Assembly: GCA_020848695.1 (NCBI GenBank)
Contig: JADLHT010000032.1
Coordinates: 1 to 32,550 of the forward strand
Source: Saprospiraceae bacterium
GTDB lineage: Bacteria; Bacteroidota; Bacteroidia; Chitinophagales; Saprospiraceae
DNA length: 32,550 nt
Direction: 5' to 3'
Below are positions 9,305 through 15,926 of this stretch, piece after piece (the first letter of the stretch is position 1; every line of letters begins with the position of its first letter). Both the position numbers and the translations under genes were made by a program. The notes beneath the pieces were generated by a model that did no database searches, was not told where the DNA came from, and worked only from the letters and a program-made list of their open reading frames with translations.

Positions 9305-9613
9305 TTAATACTCCCCTGGAAACAAAACTGTAGTAGATGACCGATCTGACTCAGTGATAACCCATAACTTATCACCACAACTATCAATCTCTGATGGTAT
9401 GGCATACGATGAAAAGACACGACCACCGTGCTGAATAGCTGCCTGATTAGTGGCGATATCACTCTGACATAAGGTGCCAAAATCGCCACTACTGTGAGAT
9501 GTAAGGCAATCTGCAATGAACTGAAAGAATGATGGATGCTGATGACAAACTGAATCTACTCCAGATGTCATATAAACACAACCTAATGGAAATAACTTAG
9601 TAATACTACTCAT
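9305..9613 (-). CDS. Conserved small protein (102 aa), 'plasmid-related' type
   Basis: The protein resembles a widespread family of about 100 residues of unknown function, sometimes labelled plasmid-related. Conserved features are LFPLG and MTSGV near the N-terminus, a central SGDFG (GDWG in relatives), NGGR-like QHGGRVFSSY, and the signature LWVITESDRSSTTVLFPGEY at the C-terminus. ATG 9613 is chosen because the similarity starts there; the frame extends upstream to 9700 without similarity. It ends 44 bp before the ATPase-helicase gene on the same strand, so the two may share a transcript. The function is unknown and the identification is from memory of the family pattern. Confidence 0.8.
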   Translation of the reverse strand: MSSITKLFPLGCVYMTSGVDSVCHQHPSFFQFIADCLTSHSSGDFGTLCQSDIATNQAAIQHGGRVFSSYAIPSEIDSCGDKLWVITESDRSSTTVLFPGEY

Positions 9614-9688
9614 GATAAAATGTATATAAAGTAAAAAATGTGGCTGACTCCATGCCAACCTATCAGGTGCAATGCCAGGTGAAGAGAT

Positions 9689-9756
9689 GCATAAATGCAA
9701 GGTGGATCGCTCAGCTCTGCTGAGTGCCAGCCGATAGGCAGACCTTGCATATATGC
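9689..9756. repeat. 15 bp inverted repeat enclosing a smaller hairpin
   Basis: GCATAAATGCAAGGT (9689-9703) is the reverse complement of ACCTTGCATATATGC (9742-9756) except for one base. Inside lies a 6 bp perfect hairpin, CTCAGC/GCTGAG with loop TCT (9710-9724). The 68 bp structure lies in the 286 bp spacer between the 62-residue gene and the 102-residue gene. It could be a structured RNA, a protein-binding or recombination site, or a small repeat element. The rest of the spacer shows nothing I recognise. Confidence 0.6.
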
Positions 9757-9899
9757 AGATCGAACCTACCTTAGTACCTGCTTAGGATGGTAAAGAGTGC
9801 TTTGAGATAGTATGAACAACTATTGGAAAAAATGAGAAAGTAAAAAGTTAAGTATTGGGTAGGATGTTGCTGTGTCATAGGCTACAGCTTTTGTGTGGT

Positions 9900-10088
9900 T
9901 TACCGGATTTCCTTAATTACGGCATCGTATTGTAAACCCATATACTGGCAGAACTCATCAATGGTAACAAGCTGGTGTTGCTCTTTACTGAAATGATCTT
10001 TAATCTTCTTGATGATATATCTGCCATATCTATCGCTTTTGCCTGTGATTATCTGAATGTCTTTCGGATATATACACAGTCTGTTCAT
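9900..10088 (-). CDS. Small conserved hypothetical protein (62 aa)
   Basis: A compact soluble protein with a pattern I recall from many Bacteroidota genomes: IYPKDIQIITGKSDRYGRYIIKKIK, then KEQHQLVTIDEFCQYMGL. The second half reads like a small DNA-binding or helix-turn-helix module, with VTIDEFCQYMGL similar to the start of an excisionase or MerR-like recognition segment. That is inference only. It has its own -7 box about 40 nt upstream of ATG 10088. Its function is unknown. Confidence 0.75.
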   Translation of the reverse strand: MNRLCIYPKDIQIITGKSDRYGRYIIKKIKDHFSKEQHQLVTIDEFCQYMGLQYDAVIKEIR

Positions 10089-10128
10089 TTGATACTTTAT
10101 CTATACTTTTAATATGCTTTTAATAAGG

Positions 10129-10136
10129 CAAAGATA
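10129..10136 (-). promoter_or_regulatory. -7 promoter box TATCTTTG for the 62-aa gene
   Basis: TATCTTTG on the minus strand fits TAnnTTTG. It lies 40 nt upstream of ATG 10088, leaving a leader of roughly 35 nt. Confidence 0.5.
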
Positions 10137-10233
10137 CGAAGAATAAATGAGTGGTAAAAATGTGTTTTATGGCATAATGTGGACATATCGGAAATATCGG
10201 AAGTAGCTGTTTTAAAACAAGTAAAATGTGCTA

Positions 10234-10241
10234 TATTTTTG
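10234..10241 (+). promoter_or_regulatory. -7 promoter box TATTTTTG, leaderless arrangement
   Basis: TATTTTTG fits TAnnTTTG and is 4 nt upstream of ATG 10246, the same spacing as at the 753 and 12139 genes. Confidence 0.45.
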
Positions 10242-10245
10242 TCAT

Positions 10246-10755
10246 ATGAAATGCAAAATGATAGCTTTTTTGGTGGTCCTGATGATCTCTTTTGACGGTA
10301 TGTCACAAGTATCTGCAAGAGTTATGCAAGTGAAGGATGGAGATACTTATGTGTTGAAAGTGAATGAAAGTTTGAAGACTGTCAGATTGCTTAATGTGGA
10401 TGCTCCAGAACTAAATCAAAGCTGGGGATTGCAAGCTCAGGCAAAGGTTAGGGATCTGATTCTTGGAAAGTATGTGACTTATGAGTATGTCAAAACAGAC
10501 TTGTATGATAGGGAACTTGGGAGAATTAAGATTGGTAAAAGAAGTCTTGACTCTCTTTTAATCAGAAATGGGTGGGCTTGGCACTACATCAATTATGACA
10601 GGAGTAAAAAGCTGGACCAACTGATGAAAAGAGCATCAGATAGAAAACTTGGGTTGTGGGAGTGTGGAAAAGAGAATGTGTGTCCGCCTTGGCATTTCAG
10701 GGAGTACAATGCAAAGTATAGATTTAGATATTGCCGAGGGTGCAATGCTTTATAA
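10246..10755 (+). CDS. Thermonuclease (staphylococcal nuclease-like) family protein, exported
   Basis: A 169-residue protein with an N-terminal hydrophobic stretch (about residues 5-22) that looks like a signal peptide, then an SNase (OB-fold) domain. Family residues are visible in VKDGDTYVL (about 29-37), VRLLNVDAPEL (R47, D52, E55) and YDRELGRI (R93). These correspond to the calcium- and phosphate-binding site of staphylococcal nuclease. The C-terminal CPPWHFREYN segment is common in Bacteroidota members. ATG 10246 is preferred to the in-frame GTG at 10228, because the promoter box at 10234-10241 lies after the GTG. It probably degrades extracellular or periplasmic nucleic acid. Confidence 0.88.
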   Translation: MKCKMIAFLVVLMISFDGMSQVSARVMQVKDGDTYVLKVNESLKTVRLLNVDAPELNQSWGLQAQAKVRDLILGKYVTYEYVKTDLYDRELGRIKIGKRSLDSLLIRNGWAWHYINYDRSKKLDQLMKRASDRKLGLWECGKENVCPPWHFREYNAKYRFRYCRGCNAL

Positions 10756-10783
10756 TATTGTTTAATACTTAAATTTAATTAAA

Positions 10784-11539
10784 ATGGCTCGTCAATCGGG
10801 ATTAATCAAATTGAATGGTACCCTTGGTGGTATTACTTTTTACAAGTCACAAGATGGCTACCTTGCTAGAGAAAAAGGCGGTATCGAAGCTGATCGAATA
10901 GCTAATGATCCTAATTTTCAAAGGACAAGGGAGAATGGGGCTGAGTTTGGTGCTGCTGGTAAAGCTGGCAGATTGCTAAGAACAGCATTCAGAACGATTT
11001 TACAAAATTCTGCGGACAACAGAATGGTTGGTCGTTTGACTGCTGAAATGGTGAAGGTGATCCAAGCGGATACCACAAATGCAAGAGGGCAAAGAAATGT
11101 GATAGATGGTGAAGCTGAACTTTTGGTTGGGTTTGATTTCAACCTAAAAGGTAAACTTCAAAATACCATTTATGCTCCTTACACGACCAACATCGATCGA
11201 ACTGCTGGTACTTTGGAAGTGGTAATTCCACCCTTTGTACCTGGTAACATGATTGCAGCTCCGTCAGGGGCGACACATTTTAAAATCGAAACTGCAGGTG
11301 CAGAAATAAATTTCGAGAATGAAACTTATGTTATGGATGCAAAAGAAAGTGCTGTGCTGGCTATAGGAAATACCGCTACTGCCGCAATAACTCTTTCGAA
11401 TGCTGTGACTGCCAATAGTACTCATCCTTTGTTTTTGGTGATGGGAATGGAGTTTTATCAAGAAGTGAATGGTCAGATGTATCCATTAAAAAATGGAGCA
11501 TTCAATGCCCTTACGATCGTGAACGTCTCAGGAATGTAG
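10784..11539 (+). CDS. DUF6266 family protein (251 aa)
   Basis: The N-terminus (ARQSGLIKLNGTLGGITFYKSQDGYLAREKGG) is the hallmark of a Bacteroidota family known as DUF6266. A middle helical part is followed by a beta-rich C-terminal half (about residues 120-250), which looks like a phage- or structure-like beta domain. The function is unknown. It begins 28 bp after the nuclease gene and is followed by a good terminator at 11563, so the two are probably co-transcribed. No signal peptide or membrane segment is present. Confidence 0.88.
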   Translation: MARQSGLIKLNGTLGGITFYKSQDGYLAREKGGIEADRIANDPNFQRTRENGAEFGAAGKAGRLLRTAFRTILQNSADNRMVGRLTAEMVKVIQADTTNARGQRNVIDGEAELLVGFDFNLKGKLQNTIYAPYTTNIDRTAGTLEVVIPPFVPGNMIAAPSGATHFKIETAGAEINFENETYVMDAKESAVLAIGNTATAAITLSNAVTANSTHPLFLVMGMEFYQEVNGQMYPLKNGAFNALTIVNVSGM

Positions 11540-11562
11540 AATTATTTTGTCTTAATGTGCAT

Positions 11563-11596
11563 AAAGGCTCATCATTTGGTTGGTGGGCCTTTTTTA
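11563..11596 (+). terminator. Rho-independent terminator after the DUF6266 gene
   Basis: AAAGGC (11563-11568) pairs with GCCTTT (11587-11592), and CATCA with TGGTG inside it, followed by a run of T. It lies 24 bp after the DUF6266 stop and just before the convergent gene ending at 11594. Confidence 0.75.
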
Positions 11597-12139
11597 GTTT
11601 TTAAAATGAGCTTCTAAAAACGGTCTAAATGTTGTTTGAACTTGGTTCGGAGTTTTTATGATGTATTCAATTGCTTTTTCTTTCATATTTTGATCAAGAG
11701 ATTCGATATGTTTAATAATATTTACAACTGATAAATCCCCCAATCCTTTATCTTTAAATCTGACTCCAAAATCAGACCATATCAAAGCATCAAAATCCGT
11801 TTTATATTGCTGTAAAATTTCCTTAACAAAGGCGTTTCTGTCTCTAGAATGAAAAGATTCTGAAGTATAGGTATAGTGTCCAATATTCTTTATGTCTTCT
11901 GTGCCTTCCCTTTTAGCTAGGTCATTAATAGCTTCATCCAAGGTTTCAAAAAGTGACTCAATTACAAGTGTAGGAACTGGATTAAAATTGCGATTTATTA
12001 CTAAAGTTATTCTACCTTGACTTGAAAGTTTGCAAAATTCAACAGGCAGTATTGGCCCATCTGGTAACCAATCACCTTTTGTTTTTAATTCTCTTTGATC
12101 CCAAATTAGAGAACCCCAACCGATTATTCCTATTTTCAT
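11594..12139 (-). CDS. Hypothetical protein, GGCT-like fold (181 aa)
   Basis: The start (MKIGIIGWGSLIWDQRELKTKGDW, then LPDGPILPVEFCKLSSQGRITLVI) matches a conserved family found in bacteria and some eukaryotes. Its GWGSLIW motif resembles the YGSLxW/YGxN substrate loop of gamma-glutamylcyclotransferase-like proteins. The C-terminal half is helical and ends in the family-type TPNQVQTTFRPFLEAHF. The reaction is not established from sequence, and the GGCT relation is a fold-level inference. It has its own promoter box directly upstream and is convergent with the DUF6266 gene. Confidence 0.75.
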   Translation of the reverse strand: MKIGIIGWGSLIWDQRELKTKGDWLPDGPILPVEFCKLSSQGRITLVINRNFNPVPTLVIESLFETLDEAINDLAKREGTEDIKNIGHYTYTSESFHSRDRNAFVKEILQQYKTDFDALIWSDFGVRFKDKGLGDLSVVNIIKHIESLDQNMKEKAIEYIIKTPNQVQTTFRPFLEAHFKN

Positions 12140-12143
12140 TCTG

Positions 12144-12151
12144 CAAAGGTA
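12144..12151 (-). promoter_or_regulatory. -7 promoter box TACCTTTG, leaderless arrangement
   Basis: TACCTTTG on the minus strand fits TAnnTTTG exactly and is 4 nt upstream of ATG 12139. It directly follows the terminator of the upstream small gene. Confidence 0.6.
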
Positions 12152-12152
12152 T

Positions 12153-12175
12153 AAAAAAAGCCCTACTAAAAGGGC
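12153..12175 (-). terminator. Rho-independent terminator of first 77-aa gene
   Basis: On the minus strand GCCCT and AGGGC (12171-12175 and 12160-12164) form a 5 bp stem with loop TTTAGT, followed by seven T. The loop contains the TAG stop of the 77-residue gene, so stop codon and terminator overlap. This supports real minus-strand transcription of that gene. Confidence 0.75.
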
Positions 12176-12399
12176 AATGGTGCAAGCTCTCGCTCACCTG
12201 TGGGATAAACCCAGACAAAACAATGACAAGGTAACCTATAAACCCTGACGCCATGCAAAGTAGTATGGGCCAATGTGGATCTGCGAATATGACGCTGGAA
12301 GGCATAACGAGATAAAGGTAAATGCTCTGTGATAGGGAGCTGAGATAAATGGCTACAACCTGACTGGGAGCCTGACAAAATACGTGGAATACTGACCAT
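12166..12399 (-). CDS. 77-aa protein, paralogue A of a small family
   Basis: I do not recognise this family. It aligns without gaps over all 77 residues with the protein encoded at 12619-12852, at about 35% identity (27 of 77). Shared positions cluster in SRYxFQRxxRR (30-40) and GxxVYxLPCxCxxWVxxxGxR (50-70), with LPF/LPY at the very end. The DNA differs at many third positions, which suggests selection on the protein. ATG 12399 is used because the similarity starts there; the frame is open upstream to 12450. No signal peptide is seen. C58 and C60 could bind a metal or form a disulfide. A terminator directly follows. Confidence 0.65.
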   Translation of the reverse strand: MVSIPRILSGSQSGCSHLSQLPITEHLPLSRYAFQRHIRRSTLAHTTLHGVRVYRLPCHCFVWVYPTGERELAPLPF

Positions 12400-12448
12400 A
12401 ATGATAAATTTTAATATGCTAAAAAGTGCATTGGGTTTTTTAAAGACC

Positions 12449-12514
12449 AAAAGGAAACGGAATAAGTGCCGTAGGCTGATTCCGCCCTAGCGGATCATTA
12501 TGCCGTAGTCTTTT
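12449..12514. repeat. Foldable module, copy 1 (66 bp)
   Basis: The outer arms can pair imperfectly: AAAAG with CTTTT, ACGG with CCGT, ATAA with TTAT. GCCGTAG also occurs twice in direct orientation. The centre is a hairpin, TGATTCCGC (12477-12485) with GCGGATCA (12490-12497), with one bulge. The first 30 bases and the last 21 bases are identical to copy 2, but the hairpin sequence is unrelated. It lies upstream of the 12166-12399 gene. Confidence 0.75.
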
Positions 12515-12537
12515 GGGATTTAAATAAAAACCCTTGC

Positions 12538-12545
12538 TAACTTTG
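12538..12545 (+). promoter_or_regulatory. -7 promoter box TAACTTTG on the plus strand
   Basis: TAACTTTG fits TAnnTTTG, with a possible TTTG -33 box at 12512-12515 (22 bp spacer). A transcript from it would run rightward, antisense to the 12619-12852 gene, and would begin with a possible hairpin (TATGCAG/CTGCATA, about 12575-12606). The matching site after module copy 2 (12999-13005) is one T shorter and lies before the EEP nuclease gene. Confidence 0.4.
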
Positions 12546-12618
12546 CATAGTAAAATTTATTATGGTCTTCCATGTATGCAGTAGATGCCTGTTTTATGGC
12601 TGCATATCAGCTCTCTCG

Positions 12619-12852
12619 CTAGTAAGGTAACGAGGTGACAAATCTACTGCCATCCTTATGTACCCATAGACAACAACCACAAGGTAATGGATACACCTTA
12701 ATACCTGATGCTGGTGACCACAGTAGAAATCTGCGACGTACATAACGCTGAAAAGTATATCTACTCACCTGCTTATAAATGCCTAATGCTGGTGAGCTGC
12801 AAGAAACACAAGAGCCATCTGGCCCTGCCTGAAATGTAGGAAAATCAATCAT
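12619..12852 (-). CDS. 77-aa protein, paralogue B of a small family
   Basis: Same length as the protein at 12166-12399 and alignable end to end without gaps. Conserved elements are SRYTFQRYVRR and GIKVYPLPCGCCLWVHKDGSR, ending in LPY. It has extra cysteines (C15, C18, C58, C60, C61), so metal binding or disulfides are possible. It lies between the two copies of the foldable module. The two gene-plus-module units look like an old tandem duplication or two cassettes of about 450 bp. Function unknown. Confidence 0.65.
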   Translation of the reverse strand: MIDFPTFQAGPDGSCVSCSSPALGIYKQVSRYTFQRYVRRRFLLWSPASGIKVYPLPCGCCLWVHKDGSRFVTSLPY

Positions 12853-12902
12853 GATCTATATATTTTATATGCTTATTCAGTGCAAGACTGATCAAAACTC
12901 CA

Positions 12903-12971
12903 AAAAGGAAACGGAATAAGTGCCGTAGGCTGTCTCGTCAATTTGACGAGATCATTATGCCGTAGTCTTTT
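12903..12971. repeat. Foldable module, copy 2 (69 bp)
   Basis: The outer arms are identical to copy 1 at 12449-12514. The central hairpin is different: TCTCGTCA (12933-12940), loop ATT, TGACGAGA (12944-12951), a perfect 8 bp stem. Similarity to the copy 1 region continues more weakly to about 13034 (CTTGCTAACTT-GCATA, then TGCAGTAG). Confidence 0.75.
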
Positions 12972-13099
12972 TAAAAGTTTTATTAAGATCAGGCTTGCTA
13001 ACTTGCATATAAAATTGGAGCATGATTGCAGTAGTATAAAAAAGTTGATAAGATTTGGCTAAATGACGTAAATTGCCTTTCATTTTAAAATTTGTAATT

Positions 13100-14053
13100 A
13101 TGCCGCCATTTCCTAAGCCAACATTTGAGTATGTTGTAGATGTAAAAAAAGAAATAAAACATATTAAAAAATACAGAGACACTAAACTCGGTAGAGCAAT
13201 ACCTAAGTCAAGTTCGACCAATATTCTGATTGCCACATGGAATATTGCGAATTTTGGAGTACAGAAAAGGGAAGCTGAACATTATAAAATTATCGCTGAA
13301 ATGGTTACATGGTTTGATGTAATTGCTATTCAGGAAGTGAATGATAATCTTGAAGGACTTATAGCTCTTAGGAATGAATTACCAACTAAATATGGATGTA
13401 TATATACTGATGCAAGTGGTAATAATGAACGGATGGTTTATCTGTATAATAAACAAAAAATAAAGTTACTAGAAGAGTTTGGAGAAATTGCAGTGCCTGC
13501 AGAGGATAATACCGATATTAAACTACCTGGAAATGGTAGTAGTTTTTCAGGATTTAGTAGAAATCCATTTATTGGTTCATTTAGGTTTGTGAATTTTGAT
13601 TTTATGCTGGCAAATGCCCATAGCTACTTTGGAAAGGAAGATGAGACTTTGAGTATGGAGAGAAGGAGTTTGGAAGCCTATGCTATTGCTAGATGGGCTG
13701 ATTTAAAAAGGAAGAGTAAGTATTCGCAAACTACAAATATCATTGCTTTAGGTGACTTTAATATGCCAAAAGTTGAGATTGGAGACCCGATATATGATGC
13801 TTTGCTTGCAAGGGGTTTTGAGATGCCAAAGCATTCTACTGAGATCTACAGCAATATAAAAAATGATAAACATTATGATCAGGTTGTTTTCCTTCCTGGA
13901 ATAAAGTCAAAGATTACAAGTAATGGTAGCTTTGATTTCGATGGTGCTTTGTTTCCTGACTTATATAACGATAAAGGTGATATTCAACACAGAAATTATG
14001 TGCGATATTATATTAGTGACCATAGGATAAAATGGATAGAGATTACTCCTTAA
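13100..14053 (+). CDS. Endonuclease/exonuclease/phosphatase (EEP) family protein
   Basis: A 317-residue Mg-dependent phosphodiesterase or nuclease of the EEP (DNase I-like) fold. Visible family motifs are TWNIANFG (residues 46-53), IAIQEV (catalytic glutamate about E79), ALGDFNMPK in the second half and the C-terminal SDH (YYISDHRIKW). ATG 13100 is preferred over an in-frame TTG at 13073. There is no signal peptide, so it is probably cytoplasmic. Substrate cannot be told from sequence. It follows module copy 2 and a degenerate plus-strand promoter. Confidence 0.88.
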   Translation: MPPFPKPTFEYVVDVKKEIKHIKKYRDTKLGRAIPKSSSTNILIATWNIANFGVQKREAEHYKIIAEMVTWFDVIAIQEVNDNLEGLIALRNELPTKYGCIYTDASGNNERMVYLYNKQKIKLLEEFGEIAVPAEDNTDIKLPGNGSSFSGFSRNPFIGSFRFVNFDFMLANAHSYFGKEDETLSMERRSLEAYAIARWADLKRKSKYSQTTNIIALGDFNMPKVEIGDPIYDALLARGFEMPKHSTEIYSNIKNDKHYDQVVFLPGIKSKITSNGSFDFDGALFPDLYNDKGDIQHRNYVRYYISDHRIKWIEITP

Positions 14054-14183
14054 TTTTCAAATGGGGCAGCAAGTATCAGAAAAAATAAAATATACCTTAT
14101 TGTGCGTTGGCTTAGCAAGTGTACTGACGGAATGGAATGAAACGATCTGCGGTGGGGCATTGTGTATGATTGCAGCGTTTGCA

Positions 14184-14206
14184 AAGATTGCAAAGTTTGC
14201 AATCTT
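14184..14206. repeat. Perfect 11 bp hairpin in long spacer
   Basis: AAGATTGCAAA (14184-14194) and TTTGCAATCTT (14196-14206) are perfect complements around a single G, surrounded by further GCAAAG words. The 850 bp spacer 14054-14905 holds no gene I can support, only structured repeats such as this. Confidence 0.65.
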
Positions 14207-14544
14207 GCAAAGGTGGGTAAATCATGCGCTTGCCTGCGATGGATAGTGAAATGAAATGCAGGCAGTACTCTTGCTGCTCGGAGATAGGGCAGTATGTGAT
14301 GCCTGACAGACCGTAACGGAAGCATGTAGTGGAGGATGGAAGGCATCTCTTACTGACCGATACTATTAATCATATTTTATTTTTTTCTGGCCATAAAAAT
14401 GGGTGGTGGGGATTTGAGGACATTACGGGAATGCCTATGCCCCTGGCTATTTACGTAGTGAAAACATAATGGGTATTATAGGACAGCCCATTCGACAAAT
14501 GCTTTGGGCTTATTGACTTTAATGGTAGCGATGGATGGCGATCG

Positions 14545-14562
14545 TCCCGATAAATATCGGGA
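14545..14562. repeat. REP-like palindrome TCCCGATA/TATCGGGA
   Basis: A perfect 8 bp stem with loop AA, flanked by GATCG and GTCGTCC, which extend the symmetry imperfectly. Short palindromes of this kind are common intergenic repeats in Bacteroidota genomes; copy number cannot be judged from one window. Confidence 0.6.
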
Positions 14563-14707
14563 TGTCGTCCATACATGAATTAAAGGCAGTAAGCCATACT
14601 CGAAATGCTTTTGGGCTGTACTATAATATAGGTCACATTATGTTAAATAGCTTACCCCGAATTTTTTCTGGCATAAGCGAAGTGGTGGAGGTGGTTGGAA
14701 CGAAGCG

Positions 14708-14828
14708 ACTTTTTGCCATGAGCCATTTTACGACTGAAGAGCAGCTCTTTGCTACCACAAGTGGAACGTAGAGTAACGAGGATAGCAATGTGCTGCTTTA
14801 CCTAAATGCTTGGCTCATCGCAAAAAGT
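14708..14828. repeat. 121 bp element bounded by 18 bp inverted repeats
   Basis: ACTTTTTGCCATGAGCCA (14708-14725) and TGGCTCATCGCAAAAAGT (14811-14828) are inverted repeats with one mismatch. Inside is a 6 bp hairpin AAGAGC/GCTCTT (14737-14749). No target duplication is visible. It could be a MITE-like or REP-like element, or a structured RNA. Confidence 0.6.
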
Positions 14829-14878
14829 ATGACAGAAAAATCGGGGGCAGGGGCATAATAAAATATAATAAAAAGTAT

Positions 14879-14886
14879 TACCTTTG
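14879..14886 (+). promoter_or_regulatory. -7 promoter box TACCTTTG for the plus-strand cluster
   Basis: TACCTTTG fits TAnnTTTG and lies 19 nt before ATG 14906. No TTTG -33 box is evident. It is the only good promoter match I see before the seven-gene cluster ending at 19824. Confidence 0.55.
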
Positions 14887-14905
14887 CCATCAAATTAAAA
14901 ATTTG

Positions 14906-15907
14906 ATGTTGAACCGTTCTTTTATTTATTTTTTAGCCGTTAATCTATTGAGTATTTCTCTATGTGCTCAAAAGAATTTTACTATTTTAAACGATTTGAA
15001 CTATGGAAAAGTAAATTGTTTTAAAACAGAAGTAATGTATTCAGGTGATCAGGATCTATCTGCATTGATGAAAAGTCTCATATCATATAATTATTCTAAT
15101 ATGCCGAGTAACCATGATCTAACCTTAGATTTATATCTTCCTACATCAAATAAGAAAATGCCACTACTAATTTTAGCCCATGATGGTGCTTTTCAAGTTG
15201 GATATAAGTCTGATCCTTTTATGGTTTATCTTGGTGAAAATCTAGCTTCAAAGGAAATAATCGTAGCATCCGTCAATTATGGACTTGGCTTCATAGTAAG
15301 CAATGCAAAAGCAAAGGAGACAATACATAAATCTGCTCAAAGTCTAAGAGCTGCTGTTCGTTACTTATTAGAATCACCCTATGGTAGATATATTGATGTT
15401 AATAGCATTTATATAGGGGGTGCAAGTGCTGGTGGTATTGCAAGTATGTATGCTGCTTTTGTAGATGATGGGGAATTTGAAAAGTTTTATAGGGATAAAG
15501 TTGCTGGACAGGCATTTTTTGAATGTATGGATTGCGGTATTAACAAAAATAAAACAAAATTCCAAATTAAAGGTGTTATTTCTATGTGGGGTGCTATTCA
15601 TAGGTTAGACGTTTTGGATAATAATAATATTCCCGTTCTAATGTTTCATGGTGATAAGGACGAAACTGTGCCTTATGATTATGATTATCCATTCTCAAAA
15701 CTGGGATTTCAGCACAAAAGTTCTGGAAGATTAATTTTTGATAAATTATACGGATCGAAAAAAATTAAAGAAAATTTAGGAAATAGCTCAGAATTAATAA
15801 CGTTTTATGGCGAAGGTCATTCTCCACAATATATAAAAAATAGTAGTAATTTTAATAGTCAAAATTGTTCAAAGATTTTAAGCAAAATATATTCTTTTAT
15901 TAATTAA
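14906..15907 (+). CDS. Secreted alpha/beta hydrolase (esterase/lipase-like)
   Basis: A 333-residue protein beginning with a signal peptide (MLNRSFIYFLAVNLLSISLCAQ). The alpha/beta hydrolase core shows LAHDGAF (oxyanion region, about 90-96), the nucleophile elbow GASAG with S174, the acid in HGDKDETVP (D252) and the histidine in GEGHSP (H305). It resembles exported carboxylesterases of Bacteroidota. ATG 14906 is chosen because it follows the promoter box and starts the signal peptide; the open frame extends to 14810 without support. It is the first gene of the plus-strand cluster. The substrate is unknown. Confidence 0.85.
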   Translation: MLNRSFIYFLAVNLLSISLCAQKNFTILNDLNYGKVNCFKTEVMYSGDQDLSALMKSLISYNYSNMPSNHDLTLDLYLPTSNKKMPLLILAHDGAFQVGYKSDPFMVYLGENLASKEIIVASVNYGLGFIVSNAKAKETIHKSAQSLRAAVRYLLESPYGRYIDVNSIYIGGASAGGIASMYAAFVDDGEFEKFYRDKVAGQAFFECMDCGINKNKTKFQIKGVISMWGAIHRLDVLDNNNIPVLMFHGDKDETVPYDYDYPFSKLGFQHKSSGRLIFDKLYGSKKIKENLGNSSELITFYGEGHSPQYIKNSSNFNSQNCSKILSKIYSFIN

Positions 15908-15926
15908 CAATTAAAAATTTTATAAA

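Noticed and set aside
9244-9516. 90-residue minus-strand frame
   Set aside because: It overlaps the better supported 102-residue gene in another frame and has no recognisable pattern.
12449-12971. Classical integron attC sites
   Set aside because: The modules fold and have conserved ends, but the GTTRRRY/RYYYAAC core boxes are missing and no integrase is in view.
14050-14346. 98-residue minus-strand frame and overlapping 61-residue plus-strand frame
   Set aside because: Both run through hairpins and repeated LQTLQSLQTLQS-type sequence created by GCAAAG repeats; no protein-like features.
14535-14771. 78-residue plus-strand frame
   Set aside because: It runs through the REP-like palindrome and the inverted-repeat element; the translation looks like repeat-derived sequence.
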